From Catenulispora sp. EB89 (GTDB taxonomy: Bacteria; Actinomycetota; Actinomycetes; Streptomycetales; Catenulisporaceae), in the NCBI RefSeq assembly GCF_041261445.1, contig NZ_JBGCCU010000009.1:62001-126000 (forward strand): 64,000 bases of DNA, given 5' to 3'. Below the pieces are notes generated by a model. The model saw only the letters and a list, made by a program, of their open reading frames with translations, was not told the origin of the DNA and did no database searches. A program made the translations under genes and the position numbers. Below, one piece after another: positions 55,675 through 64,000 of the stretch (its first letter is position 1; each line of letters starts with the position of its first letter).

Positions 55675-55889
55675 GGGAGTGCCTTCTTTCCACGCACGGT
55701 GAGTTCTCGTCCGAGCTGTCGGCGTTCTCAGCCGATTCAGGGGACAGTTTTATGCCTGGGCCCGCCGCCTGCGTCACCTGTTTAGGTGAGAGAAGCGCGC
55801 GAACCGAGCTGGCACGCTGGCGAGGGCAAAGATCCGGGCCGCACCGGAAGCGCCCGAAGCGCCCGAACGCTCACCCAAGGAGCACGGAA

Positions 55890-56339
55890 ATGCCGATGAT
55901 CGACGTCTACGCCGTCGCCGGGACCTTCGCCGAGCCGAAGAAGCTCACCCGGGACCTGGCCGCCACCCTGATGCGCATCGAGCAGGTGCCGGACATCCCC
56001 CTGTTCCGCCAGAACACCGCGGCGTTCGTGCACGACCTGCCCGCCGACCACTTCTCGAACGTCGACGGCGCCGCCGACCACATCCGGGTCCAGGTCCTGA
56101 CCAACCTCGGCGCCCTGGACCGCGACAAGCAACTCGCCGTCGTACGCCAGCTCACCGACCTTGTGGCGGCAGCCGCTGGCGATCCCGCCGTCGCGGAGCG
56201 GACCTGGGTCCTGCTCACCGAAGCCCCCGACGGCGGCTGGGGCCTGGCCGGCCACGCGCACACCAACGCCGAGCTGGTCGCCGCCGCACGGGCGCAGATC
56301 GCGGAGATCGCCCAGGCCGCGGCGGCGAAGGGCGAGTAG
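55890..56339 (+). CDS. Tautomerase family protein (two 4-OT-like halves)
   Basis: A 149-aa protein starting MPMIDVYAVAGTFAEPKKLTRDLAATLMRIEQVPDIPLFRQNTAAFVHDLPADHFSNVDGAADHIRVQVLTNLGALDRDKQLAVVRQLTDLVAAA. The proline directly after Met is the catalytic N-terminal base of the 4-oxalocrotonate tautomerase superfamily. A second half with the same beta-alpha-beta pattern begins near residue 65 (HIRVQVLTNL...WGLAGHAHTN) but lacks an N-terminal proline, so this is a fused two-domain tautomerase. AAGGAG precedes the ATG. The substrate is unknown. Confidence 0.85.
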   Translation: MPMIDVYAVAGTFAEPKKLTRDLAATLMRIEQVPDIPLFRQNTAAFVHDLPADHFSNVDGAADHIRVQVLTNLGALDRDKQLAVVRQLTDLVAAAAGDPAVAERTWVLLTEAPDGGWGLAGHAHTNAELVAAARAQIAEIAQAAAAKGE

Positions 56340-56468
56340 CGGCCCGCGCCTCGTGAGCGGGTAGCGTCAGCAACCGTCTGGTGAGTCGGCATCACCCGAA
56401 TATGTGGGACACGGGCTCTCCTGGTGCGATCATGGTTCTGACACCCCGACCGAGACCGGAGACCCGAC

Positions 56469-57665
56469 GTGACCCGTTACGCGATCGACGAACAGCGCGG
56501 CGCGCTCATCGCCGCCTGGGCCACCGGCGACGGCGACACCGCCGGCACCGTGGCCGCGCTGCCGCCCGCCACTCCGGCCGACCAGCGCTACGCCGTGGCG
56601 CGCACGCTGACGGACCTGTCGGCCGCGCTGTGGCACGCCTACACCCATCCGGCCTCCGCCGCCGAGGACGACCTGGAGGACGGCAGCGAGGGCTGGCGCC
56701 GGCAGGCCGAGCGCGACGCCTTCGCCGGGGTGCCGGAGGCGATCGTGGAGCCGAACCTGCCGGAGAACGGCATGATCGTGCAGTCCTACATCGTCGTCGA
56801 GGAGGCCGCGCACCGCCTCGGGCGCGCGCTGCACGCGATCGGCGACACCGAGCTGGCCAAGTCCGTCGCCGCCGAGGTCCACATCGAGATCGCCGCGGTC
56901 GAGCAGGCCGAGCTCGGCGACCTGTCCGGGCGCGCCCGCCAGGCCGTCGTCCTGTCCCGGGCCGACGCCTCCCCGGTGCAGGTCGCCGAGGCCGACCGCC
57001 TGCTGCGCGAGAACCCCTTCGGCCCCGACGAGCTGTTCACCGCCGTCGACCCCACCGCGGCCGCGGTCGCCGCCGCGCACTGGCTGCACGCCGCCGCCAG
57101 CGTCGCCGCCGAGGTCACCGGCCAGTCCGTGACCGCCGCCGTCCTGGAGGCCGACGGCATCACCGGGCTGCCGGTCGCCACCTTGTCCATCGTCCTGGAC
57201 CTGCTGGAGGACGGCGCCAGCCCGCACGAGGCGGTCACCGAGCTGATCCGCGACGCGATGGCCGTGGCCGAGGGCGAGGTCCCGAACCCGGTCGGGCTCG
57301 CGGAGGCCGTCGCCGAGGTGCAGCAGGCTGTCCAGCGCGTCGCCCCGGACGACGAGGACGCCCTGGACCACCTGCTCGCCGAGGTCCGCACCACGCCGCT
57401 GGACCCGGCCCGGCCGGCGCTGGACCTGCTGGAGGACCTGCTGGTCGGCATCGACGGCTGCGCCGACCTGTTCGCCGAGTACGCCGACGACGGCGGCGTG
57501 GACGACGAGCCTGGGGACGACGGTGCCGCGGACGGCGGGGACCGCGGTGATGCCGCGGACGACGCCGCCAATGCGCGCGAGGAAGCGCGGGTCGCCGCCG
57601 TCCGCGACGAGTTCATGGCCGCGGTCCGCGCCTGGGCCGCCGCGAACGCCGAACGACTGGTGTGA
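56469..57665 (+). CDS. Large helical hypothetical protein
   Basis: A 398-aa Ala/Glu-rich protein, MTRYAIDEQRGALIAAWATGDGDTAGTVAALPPATPADQRYAVARTLTDLSAALWHAYTHP, predicted mostly alpha-helical, with no signal peptide or membrane segment. Three repeating-looking helical stretches precede an acidic Asp/Gly/Ala-rich region (residues 340-365) and a final helix. I recognise no family, although actinomycete relatives are common. The start has only a weak ribosome-binding site. A short hairpin, CCCCTG/CAGGGG, follows its stop at about 57668-57682. Confidence 0.6.
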   Translation: MTRYAIDEQRGALIAAWATGDGDTAGTVAALPPATPADQRYAVARTLTDLSAALWHAYTHPASAAEDDLEDGSEGWRRQAERDAFAGVPEAIVEPNLPENGMIVQSYIVVEEAAHRLGRALHAIGDTELAKSVAAEVHIEIAAVEQAELGDLSGRARQAVVLSRADASPVQVAEADRLLRENPFGPDELFTAVDPTAAAVAAAHWLHAAASVAAEVTGQSVTAAVLEADGITGLPVATLSIVLDLLEDGASPHEAVTELIRDAMAVAEGEVPNPVGLAEAVAEVQQAVQRVAPDDEDALDHLLAEVRTTPLDPARPALDLLEDLLVGIDGCADLFAEYADDGGVDDEPGDDGAADGGDRGDAADDAANAREEARVAAVRDEFMAAVRAWAAANAERLV

Positions 57666-57871
57666 CGCCCCTGACTCAGGGGGCCGCCTCGGTGTAGGTG
57701 GCATTCCTCTATTGCTCCGGATATCAATCGATGTCCGGAACTTTCCCATGCACTGCGATACATGCCGGATCGAAACGCCACCTTGCGTCCGCACCGGGCG
57801 CTCACTAGCTTCGCGGATGCGTCGACGCGCGTCAGAACCCTGATTCACTCGGTTCATCCGAAGGAGCTCGC

Positions 57872-59902
57872 GTGACAACGAGGAACACCCGCATGCGTCG
57901 CAGGCTCAGGATACTGATATCCCTGGCGGCGGTCATGCTGGCCGGCACCGCGACCACCACCGCGACCGCGGCCGCCCCGCACTCGGCCCCGGTCCCGGCC
58001 CAGGCCCAGACCCAACGCCTGTGCTCGGCTGCCAAAGCGCCCGGCCAGATGGCCTGCCTGGCCCTGATCCGCACCGACATCGCCGGCGTGCGTGCCGACG
58101 CCCTCAGCCCGGCGGCCAACCCCGCCGGCTACGGCCCCGGCGACCTGCGCTCGGCCTACGAGCTGACCGGCAGCGGCAGCGCGAGCGAGACCGTCGCCAT
58201 CGTCGACGCCTACGACGACCCGAACGCCGAGAGCGACCTGGCCGGCTACCGCAGTCAGTACGGCCTGGCCGCGTGCACCACGGCCAACGGCTGCTTCCGC
58301 AAGGTCAACCAGTCCGGCGGCACCGGCTACCCGCCGCCGAACTCCGGCTGGGCCGGCGAGATCTCGCTGGACCTGGACATGGTCTCGGCGATCGCGCCCG
58401 GCGCGCACATCCTGCTGGTCGAGGCCAGCAGTGCGACCATCGGCGACCTCGGCGCGTCGGTGAACGAGGCCGTCGCGCTCGGAGCGAAGTTCGTGTCGAA
58501 CAGCTACGGCGGCGGCGAGTCCGCGGCGGACACCGGCTACGACGCGGCCTACTTCAACCACCCCGGCGTCGCGATCACCGTCTCCTCCGGCGACAACGGC
58601 TACGGCGTGGAGTACCCGGCCGCCTCCCAGTACGTGACCTCGGTCGGCGGCACCTCGCTGACCACCGCCTCCACCGCGCGCGGCTGGAGCGAGTCGGCGT
58701 GGTCCGGGGCCGGCTCCGGCTGCTCGGCGTACGACCCGAAGCCCGCCTGGCAAACCGACACCGGCTGCCCGCGCCGCACCGTCGCCGACGTCTCCGCGGT
58801 CGCCGACCCGAACACCGGCGTCGCCGTCTACGACTCCTACGGCCAGTCCGGCTGGGTCGTCTTCGGCGGCACCTCCGTCGCCTCCCCGATCATCGCCTCC
58901 GTCTACGCGCTGGCCGGCGTCCCGGGCACCGCGGACCGCCCGGCGAAGTACCCGTACCAGCACACGTACGCGCTGTTCGACGTCACCACCGGGTCCAACG
59001 GCAGTTGCACTCCGGCGTACCTCTGCACCGCCGGCCCCGGCTACGACGGACCCACCGGCCTCGGCACGCCCAACGGCTTCTCGGCGTTCGCGCCGACGTC
59101 GACCGTCTCGGTCATAGCGCTGCGCGCGCACGCCAACGGCGACTACGTCACAGCGGACAACGGGGGCGCCTCGCCGCTGATCGCGAACCGCACGGCCGTC
59201 GGCCCCTGGGAGCAGTTCGACCTGATCACCAACCCGGACGGCAGCGTGAGCCTGCGGGCGCACGCGAACGCCGAGGTCGTCACCGCCGACAACGCGGGCG
59301 CCTCGCCGTTGATCGCGAACCGGACCGCGATCGGGCCGTGGGAGTCGTTCGACCTCATCAGGAACGCGGACGGCAGCATCAGCTTCCGCGCGCACGCCAA
59401 CGGCGACATCGTGACGGCGGACAACGCCGGCGCCTCGCCGTTGGTCGCCAACCGCACCGCCATCGGCCCCTGGGAGGAGTTCGACCTGGTCACGCCTGCG
59501 GCCCTCCCGGTCGTCAGCCTGCGCGCGCACGCGAACAACGACATCGTGACCGCCGACAACACCGGCACCTCGCCGCTGATCGCGAACCGGACGACGATAG
59601 GGCCGTGGGAGTCGTTCGACCTGATCAACAACGCGGACGGGAGCATCAGTTTCCGCGCGCACGCGAACAACGACATCGTCACGGCGGACAACGCGGGCGC
59701 CTCGCCGCTGATCGCCAACCGCACGGCCATCGGTCCGTGGGAGGAGTTCGACGCGATCTACAACGCTGACGGGAGCGTGAGCCTGCGGGCGCACGCCAAC
59801 GGTCAGATCGTGACCGCCGACAACACCGGTGCGTCACCGCTGATCGCGAACCGGTACTCGGTCGGGCCGTGGGAGTCCTTCGACCTGATCTACGACAGCT
59901 GA
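57872..59902 (+). CDS. Secreted S53 (sedolisin) protease with fascin-like C-terminal repeats
   Basis: A 676-aa secreted protein. The signal peptide covers about residues 1-36 (ILISLAAVMLAGTATTTATAAA). The S53-type subtilisin fold (about 60-400) shows ETVAIVDAYDDPNAESDL, WAGEISLDLDMVSAIAPGAHI (the paired Glu/Asp of the sedolisin triad) and VVFGGTSVASPIIASVYAL (GTS catalytic serine). The pro-region between the signal and the domain is short. Residues 415-676 are six ~44-aa fascin-like repeats, typical of actinomycete secreted hydrolases binding polysaccharide or debris. The start is GTG 57872 with GAAGGAG. No close partner gene. Confidence 0.92.
   Translation: MTTRNTRMRRRLRILISLAAVMLAGTATTTATAAAPHSAPVPAQAQTQRLCSAAKAPGQMACLALIRTDIAGVRADALSPAANPAGYGPGDLRSAYELTGSGSASETVAIVDAYDDPNAESDLAGYRSQYGLAACTTANGCFRKVNQSGGTGYPPPNSGWAGEISLDLDMVSAIAPGAHILLVEASSATIGDLGASVNEAVALGAKFVSNSYGGGESAADTGYDAAYFNHPGVAITVSSGDNGYGVEYPAASQYVTSVGGTSLTTASTARGWSESAWSGAGSGCSAYDPKPAWQTDTGCPRRTVADVSAVADPNTGVAVYDSYGQSGWVVFGGTSVASPIIASVYALAGVPGTADRPAKYPYQHTYALFDVTTGSNGSCTPAYLCTAGPGYDGPTGLGTPNGFSAFAPTSTVSVIALRAHANGDYVTADNGGASPLIANRTAVGPWEQFDLITNPDGSVSLRAHANAEVVTADNAGASPLIANRTAIGPWESFDLIRNADGSISFRAHANGDIVTADNAGASPLVANRTAIGPWEEFDLVTPAALPVVSLRAHANNDIVTADNTGTSPLIANRTTIGPWESFDLINNADGSISFRAHANNDIVTADNAGASPLIANRTAIGPWEEFDAIYNADGSVSLRAHANGQIVTADNTGASPLIANRYSVGPWESFDLIYDS
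59120..59899 (+). repeat. Six 44-aa fascin-like coding repeats
   Basis: Six repeats of about 132 bp, each encoding LRAHAN...VTADN.GASPLIANRT..GPWE.FDLI, make up the C-terminal third of the S53 protease gene. Repeats 2 and 3, and 4 and 5, are the most alike. Such units usually form a beta-trefoil-like binding module. Confidence 0.88.
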
Positions 59903-59974
59903 CGGGTTCCCAACTCAGCTACTGCGAGCCGCGGGGCCTGACCGGTCCCGCGGCCCGCAGCCCGGCATGGGACG

Positions 59975-60754
59975 ATGCCGACCATGAAGCAGCTCCCGGG
60001 GGAGGGATCCCGCGGTGTCGACACGTTCAGTGTCGCGGTGATCGAGGACGTTGCGTCGTTCGACGTGCTCTTGGAGGCGTTCTGGCGGATCGCGGCCGAG
60101 CACCGTGGGCAGGGACGCTGCTTTCTGACGCTGGACGACCTGGGTCAGTGCATGTACACCAGCGGCCACGCCCGCTCGATGTACGGCCTCGACGAGGGCG
60201 TCGACTACCCCGAGGACGACACCCCGGAAGTGCTCGCCGCGTACGAAGCGGCTCGGTTCCAGGCAGGTCGAGCCGCGTTTCGTGATCCGGCTCGTGCCCT
60301 GTCGTGGGAGTCGGTGTGCGGATCCCTGGCCGTGGAGCCCGGCGACGTCGACGCGCTCGTGGAGCTGAACCTGGATCCCGACCTCGTGCGCGACAGCGAG
60401 CACGTCGTGCAGTGCCTGCCGACCGAAGACGGTACGGACCTGCTGGCCGGCATCCCGAACGGCTACTTCAGCAGTGACTGGGACCCGTTCCACTGCCATG
60501 CCATCGCGCGGCGTCTGAACGAGCGGCACGGCTACGCGCTCTTCGGAATCGGGGCCGCCACGCTCGGGTTCCTGAGCACCATCGACCCTGACGCCCGCGA
60601 CTGGGACGCGCTTATCGCCGACCTGCAGGAGCTCTACGGGCACCCGGACTCTTCGGCCTGGTCCGAGCTTGCCCTTGCGCTGCGCGAGTCCGTGGTACTG
60701 CTGCTCGGGTATTCCGAGGATTTCGCAGCTCTAGTGGAGCAAACCGCTGACTGA
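59975..60754 (+). CDS. Hypothetical protein
   Basis: A 259-aa cytosolic-looking protein, MPTMKQLPGEGSRGVDTFSVAVIEDVASFDVLLEAFWRIAAEHRGQGRCFLTLDDLGQCMYTSGHARSMYGLDEGVDYPEDDTPEVLAAYEAARFQ, mixed alpha/beta, with DLxxxSEHVVQCLPTEDGTDLLAGIPNGYFSSDWDPFHCHAIARRLNERHGYALFGIGAATLGF; the latter block is reminiscent of SMI1-type immunity proteins but not conclusive. ATG 59975 or 59984 may be used. It is convergent with the esterase gene, 44 bp apart. Confidence 0.65.
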   Translation: MPTMKQLPGEGSRGVDTFSVAVIEDVASFDVLLEAFWRIAAEHRGQGRCFLTLDDLGQCMYTSGHARSMYGLDEGVDYPEDDTPEVLAAYEAARFQAGRAAFRDPARALSWESVCGSLAVEPGDVDALVELNLDPDLVRDSEHVVQCLPTEDGTDLLAGIPNGYFSSDWDPFHCHAIARRLNERHGYALFGIGAATLGFLSTIDPDARDWDALIADLQELYGHPDSSAWSELALALRESVVLLLGYSEDFAALVEQTAD

Positions 60755-60798
60755 AATCCGGCTCGCCGGGCTCGCCGGGTTCTCCGACCTCACCGACC

Positions 60799-61992
60799 TC
60801 ACCGAGCAGGCTGCGCGCTGTCCAGATGCTGGCTCAGCCACGTGTACATCTCCGGCAGCCAGCTCCGCCACACCTCGGGGTTGTGCGCCCCGTGCTTGTG
60901 CTCGGACACCGACACGATGTCCGGCGCCGCGGCCTGCAGCTGGAAGGCGACCGGCAGCGAGTCGGTGTCCTGGTCGGAGACCGCGGCCAGCAGGCTGACC
61001 GGCGTGTCCGGGCCCGGGTGGTGGTGCGTCAGCAGCCACAGGGTGGAGTTCTGGTCGACGACGTCGGCCCCGGCGTGCACCACCTGGTGGCCGTCCGGGG
61101 TGGAGTCGCCGGCCATCTGCGCCGCCGAGCGGAAGTACTGCGGGTACTGGACCAGGAGCTTGCCGGCGCACAGGCCGCCGTCGGAGAAGCCCATCAGGCC
61201 CCAGCCGGTGCGGTGGTCCGAGACGCGGAAGTTCGCCTCGATCATGGTGCGCACGTCCTCGGCGATGTAGGTGGCCATCTGCGGCCCGCCGGGGATGTTG
61301 GTGCAGTTGAGGTTCTGGCCGTTCTGGTTGACGTTCACCGCGACCAGCACGAACGGCGTTGCCTTCTGCTGTGCCAGCATCTGCCCGAGCACCTGGCCGC
61401 CGCCCAGCACGCTGAACCAGCCGGCGGGGCTGCCGGGGTAGCCGGGGAACAGCATGATCACCGGGAAGCGCGTGTTGGCGTACGCCGGGTCCTTGTACTG
61501 CGGCGGCAGCCAGACGGCGACGTCGCCGCCGTTCCCGCCGACCCCGGACAGCGGCCCGCGGAACGCCGCGACCTGCGTCCCGTGCCCGCCGGGCACGAAC
61601 GTCGGCTTCGGCACGTTCGGCGGGAGCGGCGGCAGGTGCGCCGAGGAACCCGGCCCCCCGAAGCCGAGCGGCGGCTGCTGCTGGTCCGTCGGCGAACCGC
61701 CGGACTGGTTCAGGTCGGTGACCGGTCGCGTGGCCTGGTGCACGGCGACCGGCCCGCCGCCGTCGTTGCCGAGCAGGTCGCTCCACGAGGCGTACAGGCT
61801 GTAGTGGTTGTTGACCAGCAGCCCGACCAGGAGCAGCACCGTCACCTGGCACAGCCCGATCAGCCCGAACCGCGACACGGCGCGCACCGGACGCGGCCCG
61901 CGGGCCCGGTTCCACAGCAGGTACGTCGCTATCGGCGCGCCGATGGCGAAGCACACCGCGAGGATGAGCAGCGGCGTGCTCGTCAAACTCAT
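60799..61992 (-). CDS. Membrane-anchored esterase (alpha/beta hydrolase, esterase D/antigen 85-like)
   Basis: A 397-aa protein. Two N-terminal hydrophobic segments (residues 5-25 and 43-62) with a short basic loop anchor it, followed by an extracellular Gly/Pro-rich linker. The hydrolase domain (about 145-395) has VAVWLPPQYKDPAYANTRFPVIMLFPGYPGSPAGWFSVLGGG, the nucleophile serine in the elbow LMGFSDGGLCAG, and a catalytic histidine region SEHKHGAHNPEVWRSWLPEMYTWL. This is the PF00756 putative esterase family, which includes mycolyltransferases. The function is probably extracytoplasmic ester hydrolysis; the substrate is unknown. Confidence 0.9.
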   Translation of the reverse strand: MSLTSTPLLILAVCFAIGAPIATYLLWNRARGPRPVRAVSRFGLIGLCQVTVLLLVGLLVNNHYSLYASWSDLLGNDGGGPVAVHQATRPVTDLNQSGGSPTDQQQPPLGFGGPGSSAHLPPLPPNVPKPTFVPGGHGTQVAAFRGPLSGVGGNGGDVAVWLPPQYKDPAYANTRFPVIMLFPGYPGSPAGWFSVLGGGQVLGQMLAQQKATPFVLVAVNVNQNGQNLNCTNIPGGPQMATYIAEDVRTMIEANFRVSDHRTGWGLMGFSDGGLCAGKLLVQYPQYFRSAAQMAGDSTPDGHQVVHAGADVVDQNSTLWLLTHHHPGPDTPVSLLAAVSDQDTDSLPVAFQLQAAAPDIVSVSEHKHGAHNPEVWRSWLPEMYTWLSQHLDSAQPAR

Positions 61993-62339
61993 GGGAAGGG
62001 GCCTTTCGGGACTGGGGGCGCGCGTGGCGATGGAGCACAGTCTCGAGGCCTCGCAACGGTATCATTCGCACTGTTCCATATGAGAAGTTGATGAGACAAA
62101 TCGATCGGATGCGATCTGGGTCACATCGACTGTCGCCGGGCCGGGATCAAGGGGCTGCCACCGAGCCGTGACCCGGCGCTGCGCGAGCGTCCCGTTGCAG
62201 CTGAACAGATCCATCTGCAACCCGGGAGTTCCCCATATTCGGGCCCGGCGTGGCCTCCCGAATCCCGGCTATAAACCAGGTGAGACTGAATCAGGGTTCT
62301 TGGTAACTTGAACGGTTCACTCGGGGGAGGGGGAAGCGC
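61993..62339. other. 347-bp divergent intergenic region
   Basis: This lies between the esterase gene (minus) and the LuxR-type regulator gene (plus) and carries their promoters. It is the least GC-rich stretch nearby (CATATGAGAAGTTGATGAGACAAATCG around 62078-62104). I see no clear dyad or tandem repeat. A GGGGGAGGGGG tract directly precedes the regulator's GTG. Confidence 0.55.
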
Positions 62340-64000
62340 GTGGGAACGGAGTCTGCGGGCGTGCGACTGGTGGAGCGGGAGCCCGAACTGGCCGAGTTGG
62401 TCCGGTACGCGGCCCAGGCCGCCGGTCCCGCCGGACGCCTGGTCCTGCTGTCCGGCGAGGCCGGAGTCGGCAAGTCGGCGCTGGTGGAGGCGGCACGCCG
62501 ACAGCTCACGACGGTGCGCTGGTCGTGGAGCGCCTGTGACGGACTGTTCATCCCGCGGCCGCTGGGACCGCTGTTCGACGTGGCCGGGCAGCTCGGCGGC
62601 GAGCTGGGGGAGCGCTGCGAGGCCGGCGCCGACCGCGAGGAGCTGTTCCGGGCGCTGCTGAACGAGCTCGGGTCGGCCGCCGTGCCGGACGTCGTCGTGG
62701 TCGAGGACCTGCACTGGGCCGACGAGGCGACGTTGGACCTGCTGCGCTTCCTGAGCCGCCGGCTTCGCGACGCGCCGGTGACCGTGATCGTCACCTACCG
62801 CGACGACGAGACCGGCGGCGACGCCCTCCGCGTGGCGCTCGGCGACCTGGTCGCGCAGCCGTCGACCCGACGCATCCGCCTGGAACCCCTGTCGGAGCAA
62901 GCGGTTCGAGTCCTCGCCGAAGGAAGCGGCTTCGCTCCCGACGACGTGTTCCGCCTGACCGCCGGCAACCCCTTCTACGTCACGGAGCTCCTCCAGGCCG
63001 AGACGCACGGAGTCCCTGCGTCAGCGCGAGACGTCGTCCTTGCACGCACCGCACGCCTGACCGCCGGAGCCCGCGCGGTCCTGGAAGTCGCCGCGCTCAT
63101 CGGCACCAAGGTCGAGCTGCCGCTGGTGGCGGCCCTCAGCGACGCCTCAGGACTCGACGACCTCCTGGCCTCAGGCCTCCTGGTCGCGGACGGGATCTGG
63201 CTGCGCTTCCGCCACGAGATCGCGCGCCTCGCGATCGCCGAGGCCGTCCCCGCGCATCGACGTCTCCTGATACACAGGCGCGTCTTGGACGCGCTCCACA
63301 CCCAACACTGCGACGACGAAGCCCGGCTCGCCTACCACGCCGAGGCGGCAGGCGACGCGAACGCCGTGCTGCGCTACGCCCCGGCCGCGGCACGTCGCGC
63401 CGGCCGCCTCGGCGCACACCACGAAGCCGCCGCGCAGTTCGACAGGGCACTGAGGTTCGCCGACCACGCCGGCCCGGCCGCGCGCGCACGGCTGTACGAG
63501 GAGCACGCCGACGAGCTGATCCTGCTCGACCGCCTGACCGAAGCCGAGCACGCCGGGAAGCGTGCGCTGTCCCTGCGGCGCGAGATCGGCGACCGGCTGG
63601 GGGAGGGGGCGGACCTGGCCCGGCTGTCGCGGATCGCGTGGAGCCTGTGCCGCGGCCAGGACGCCGTCACCGGCGCCTACGCGGCGCTGGCCGTTCTGGA
63701 ACCGCTCGGTCCCACCGTCGAGCTCGCCGGCGCCTGCGCGACCCTGGCCCATCAGCGCCTGCTCTACGCCGACTACGACACCGCGATCGCCCTGGCCCAC
63801 CGCGCCCGGCAGCTGGCCGAACAGTTCGGCGCCGACGACGTCCTCAGCGGCGCGCTGAACACCGAGGGCGCCGCGGCCGCCGGACTGGGGCAGGAGTGGA
63901 CCGGCCTGATGCACCAGGCCCTGAAGACCGCCCTGGTCGGCCGGCACCAGGACCAGGCCGCGCGCGCCTACGCGAACCTGGTCGGCATCAGCGAGGGCCG
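62340..64000 (+). CDS. LuxR-family regulator with AAA ATPase domain (LAL type), 3' end cut by window
   Basis: A GTG start at 62340 behind a long GGGGGAGGGGG site opens a frame that runs to the window edge (553 codons). The P-loop ATPase region has Walker A LSGEAGVGKSALVEAARR and Walker B VVVVEDLHWADEATLDLL, then sensor-type segment VIVTYRDDE and the family GNPFYVTELLQ motif. The following helices look like a TPR or MalT-like sensor region (AAAQFDRALRFADHAGPAARARLYEEHADELILLDRLTEAEHAGKRALSLRREIGDRLGEG). LAL proteins end in a C-terminal LuxR HTH, here beyond the window. They are often activators of secondary-metabolite or uptake genes. Confidence 0.9.
   Translation, partial: MGTESAGVRLVEREPELAELVRYAAQAAGPAGRLVLLSGEAGVGKSALVEAARRQLTTVRWSWSACDGLFIPRPLGPLFDVAGQLGGELGERCEAGADREELFRALLNELGSAAVPDVVVVEDLHWADEATLDLLRFLSRRLRDAPVTVIVTYRDDETGGDALRVALGDLVAQPSTRRIRLEPLSEQAVRVLAEGSGFAPDDVFRLTAGNPFYVTELLQAETHGVPASARDVVLARTARLTAGARAVLEVAALIGTKVELPLVAALSDASGLDDLLASGLLVADGIWLRFRHEIARLAIAEAVPAHRRLLIHRRVLDALHTQHCDDEARLAYHAEAAGDANAVLRYAPAAARRAGRLGAHHEAAAQFDRALRFADHAGPAARARLYEEHADELILLDRLTEAEHAGKRALSLRREIGDRLGEGADLARLSRIAWSLCRGQDAVTGAYAALAVLEPLGPTVELAGACATLAHQRLLYADYDTAIALAHRARQLAEQFGADDVLSGALNTEGAAAAGLGQEWTGLMHQALKTALVGRHQDQAARAYANLVGISEG

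Overview
The window is 64 kb of GC-rich, densely packed bacterial chromosome from a filamentous, Streptomyces-like actinomycete. Evidence for this is the very high third-position GC, GTG starts, a lysine-rich-tailed HU protein, LCP proteins, DUF574 methyltransferases, CsbD and SigB-type stress genes, and many MarR/TetR/MerR/MocR regulators. A Catenulispora-like relative is a guess from protein flavour, not a proven assignment. I see no rRNA, tRNA, transposase, integrase or CRISPR array. The genes look like ordinary chromosome, with a few unusual non-coding or repeat-built stretches.

Layout. 0-10 kb: EF-hand protein (cut by the window edge), a winged-helix regulator with a membrane partner, glutamate decarboxylase, DUF574 methyltransferase, a YihY membrane protein, a small cupin, a DUF4349 lipoprotein and a 906-residue glucosidase. 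10-11 kb: a 1-kb gene-free locus holding a 160-bp long inverted repeat and seven ~62-bp tandem repeats. 11-16 kb: a leaderless TetR gene, then a possible amino-sugar module (double-SIS isomerase/deaminase, MocR regulator, secreted GH46 chitosanase behind a CsnR-like operator), then HxlR. 16-22.5 kb: two divergent LCP cell-wall ligase genes, the Sua5 tRNA-modification enzyme, and small stress genes (LapA-like, hydrophobic peptide, CsbD).

22.5-38.6 kb is a large general-stress signalling block. It holds a SpoIIE-type phosphatase, MarR, a STAS antagonist, a soluble 1561-aa hybrid kinase with seven 92-aa HAMP-type repeats, a translationally coupled ANTAR/GAF/PAS/SpoIIE phosphatase, a second STAS protein, a degenerate GHKL anti-sigma factor, a SigB/SigF sigma factor, a MEDS-GHKL switch kinase, a small membrane protein behind a textbook SigB promoter, another GHKL kinase and a PRC-barrel protein. 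Together these contain all the parts of a partner-switching circuit: sensor kinase, phosphatases, antagonists, anti-sigma kinases, sigma factor and a likely target promoter.

38.6-49 kb: acyl-CoA oxidase, two small polytopic membrane proteins, a NarL-type two-component system whose kinase has no normal start codon at its proper N-terminus, a lone receiver protein, pyruvate:quinone oxidoreductase (PoxB) with a duplicated ribosome-binding region forming a 5-codon leader ORF, UppP and HU. 49-64 kb: MarR/PEBP divergent pair, a small secreted two-repeat protein followed by an OmpR/kinase/MerR/FAD-monooxygenase chain of overlapping genes, aldo-keto reductase, tautomerase, an S53 (sedolisin) protease with six fascin-like repeats, a secreted or membrane-anchored esterase, and the start of a large LuxR-type (LAL) ATPase regulator cut by the window end.

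Functions are from reading translated sequence and recalled families. No search was run.
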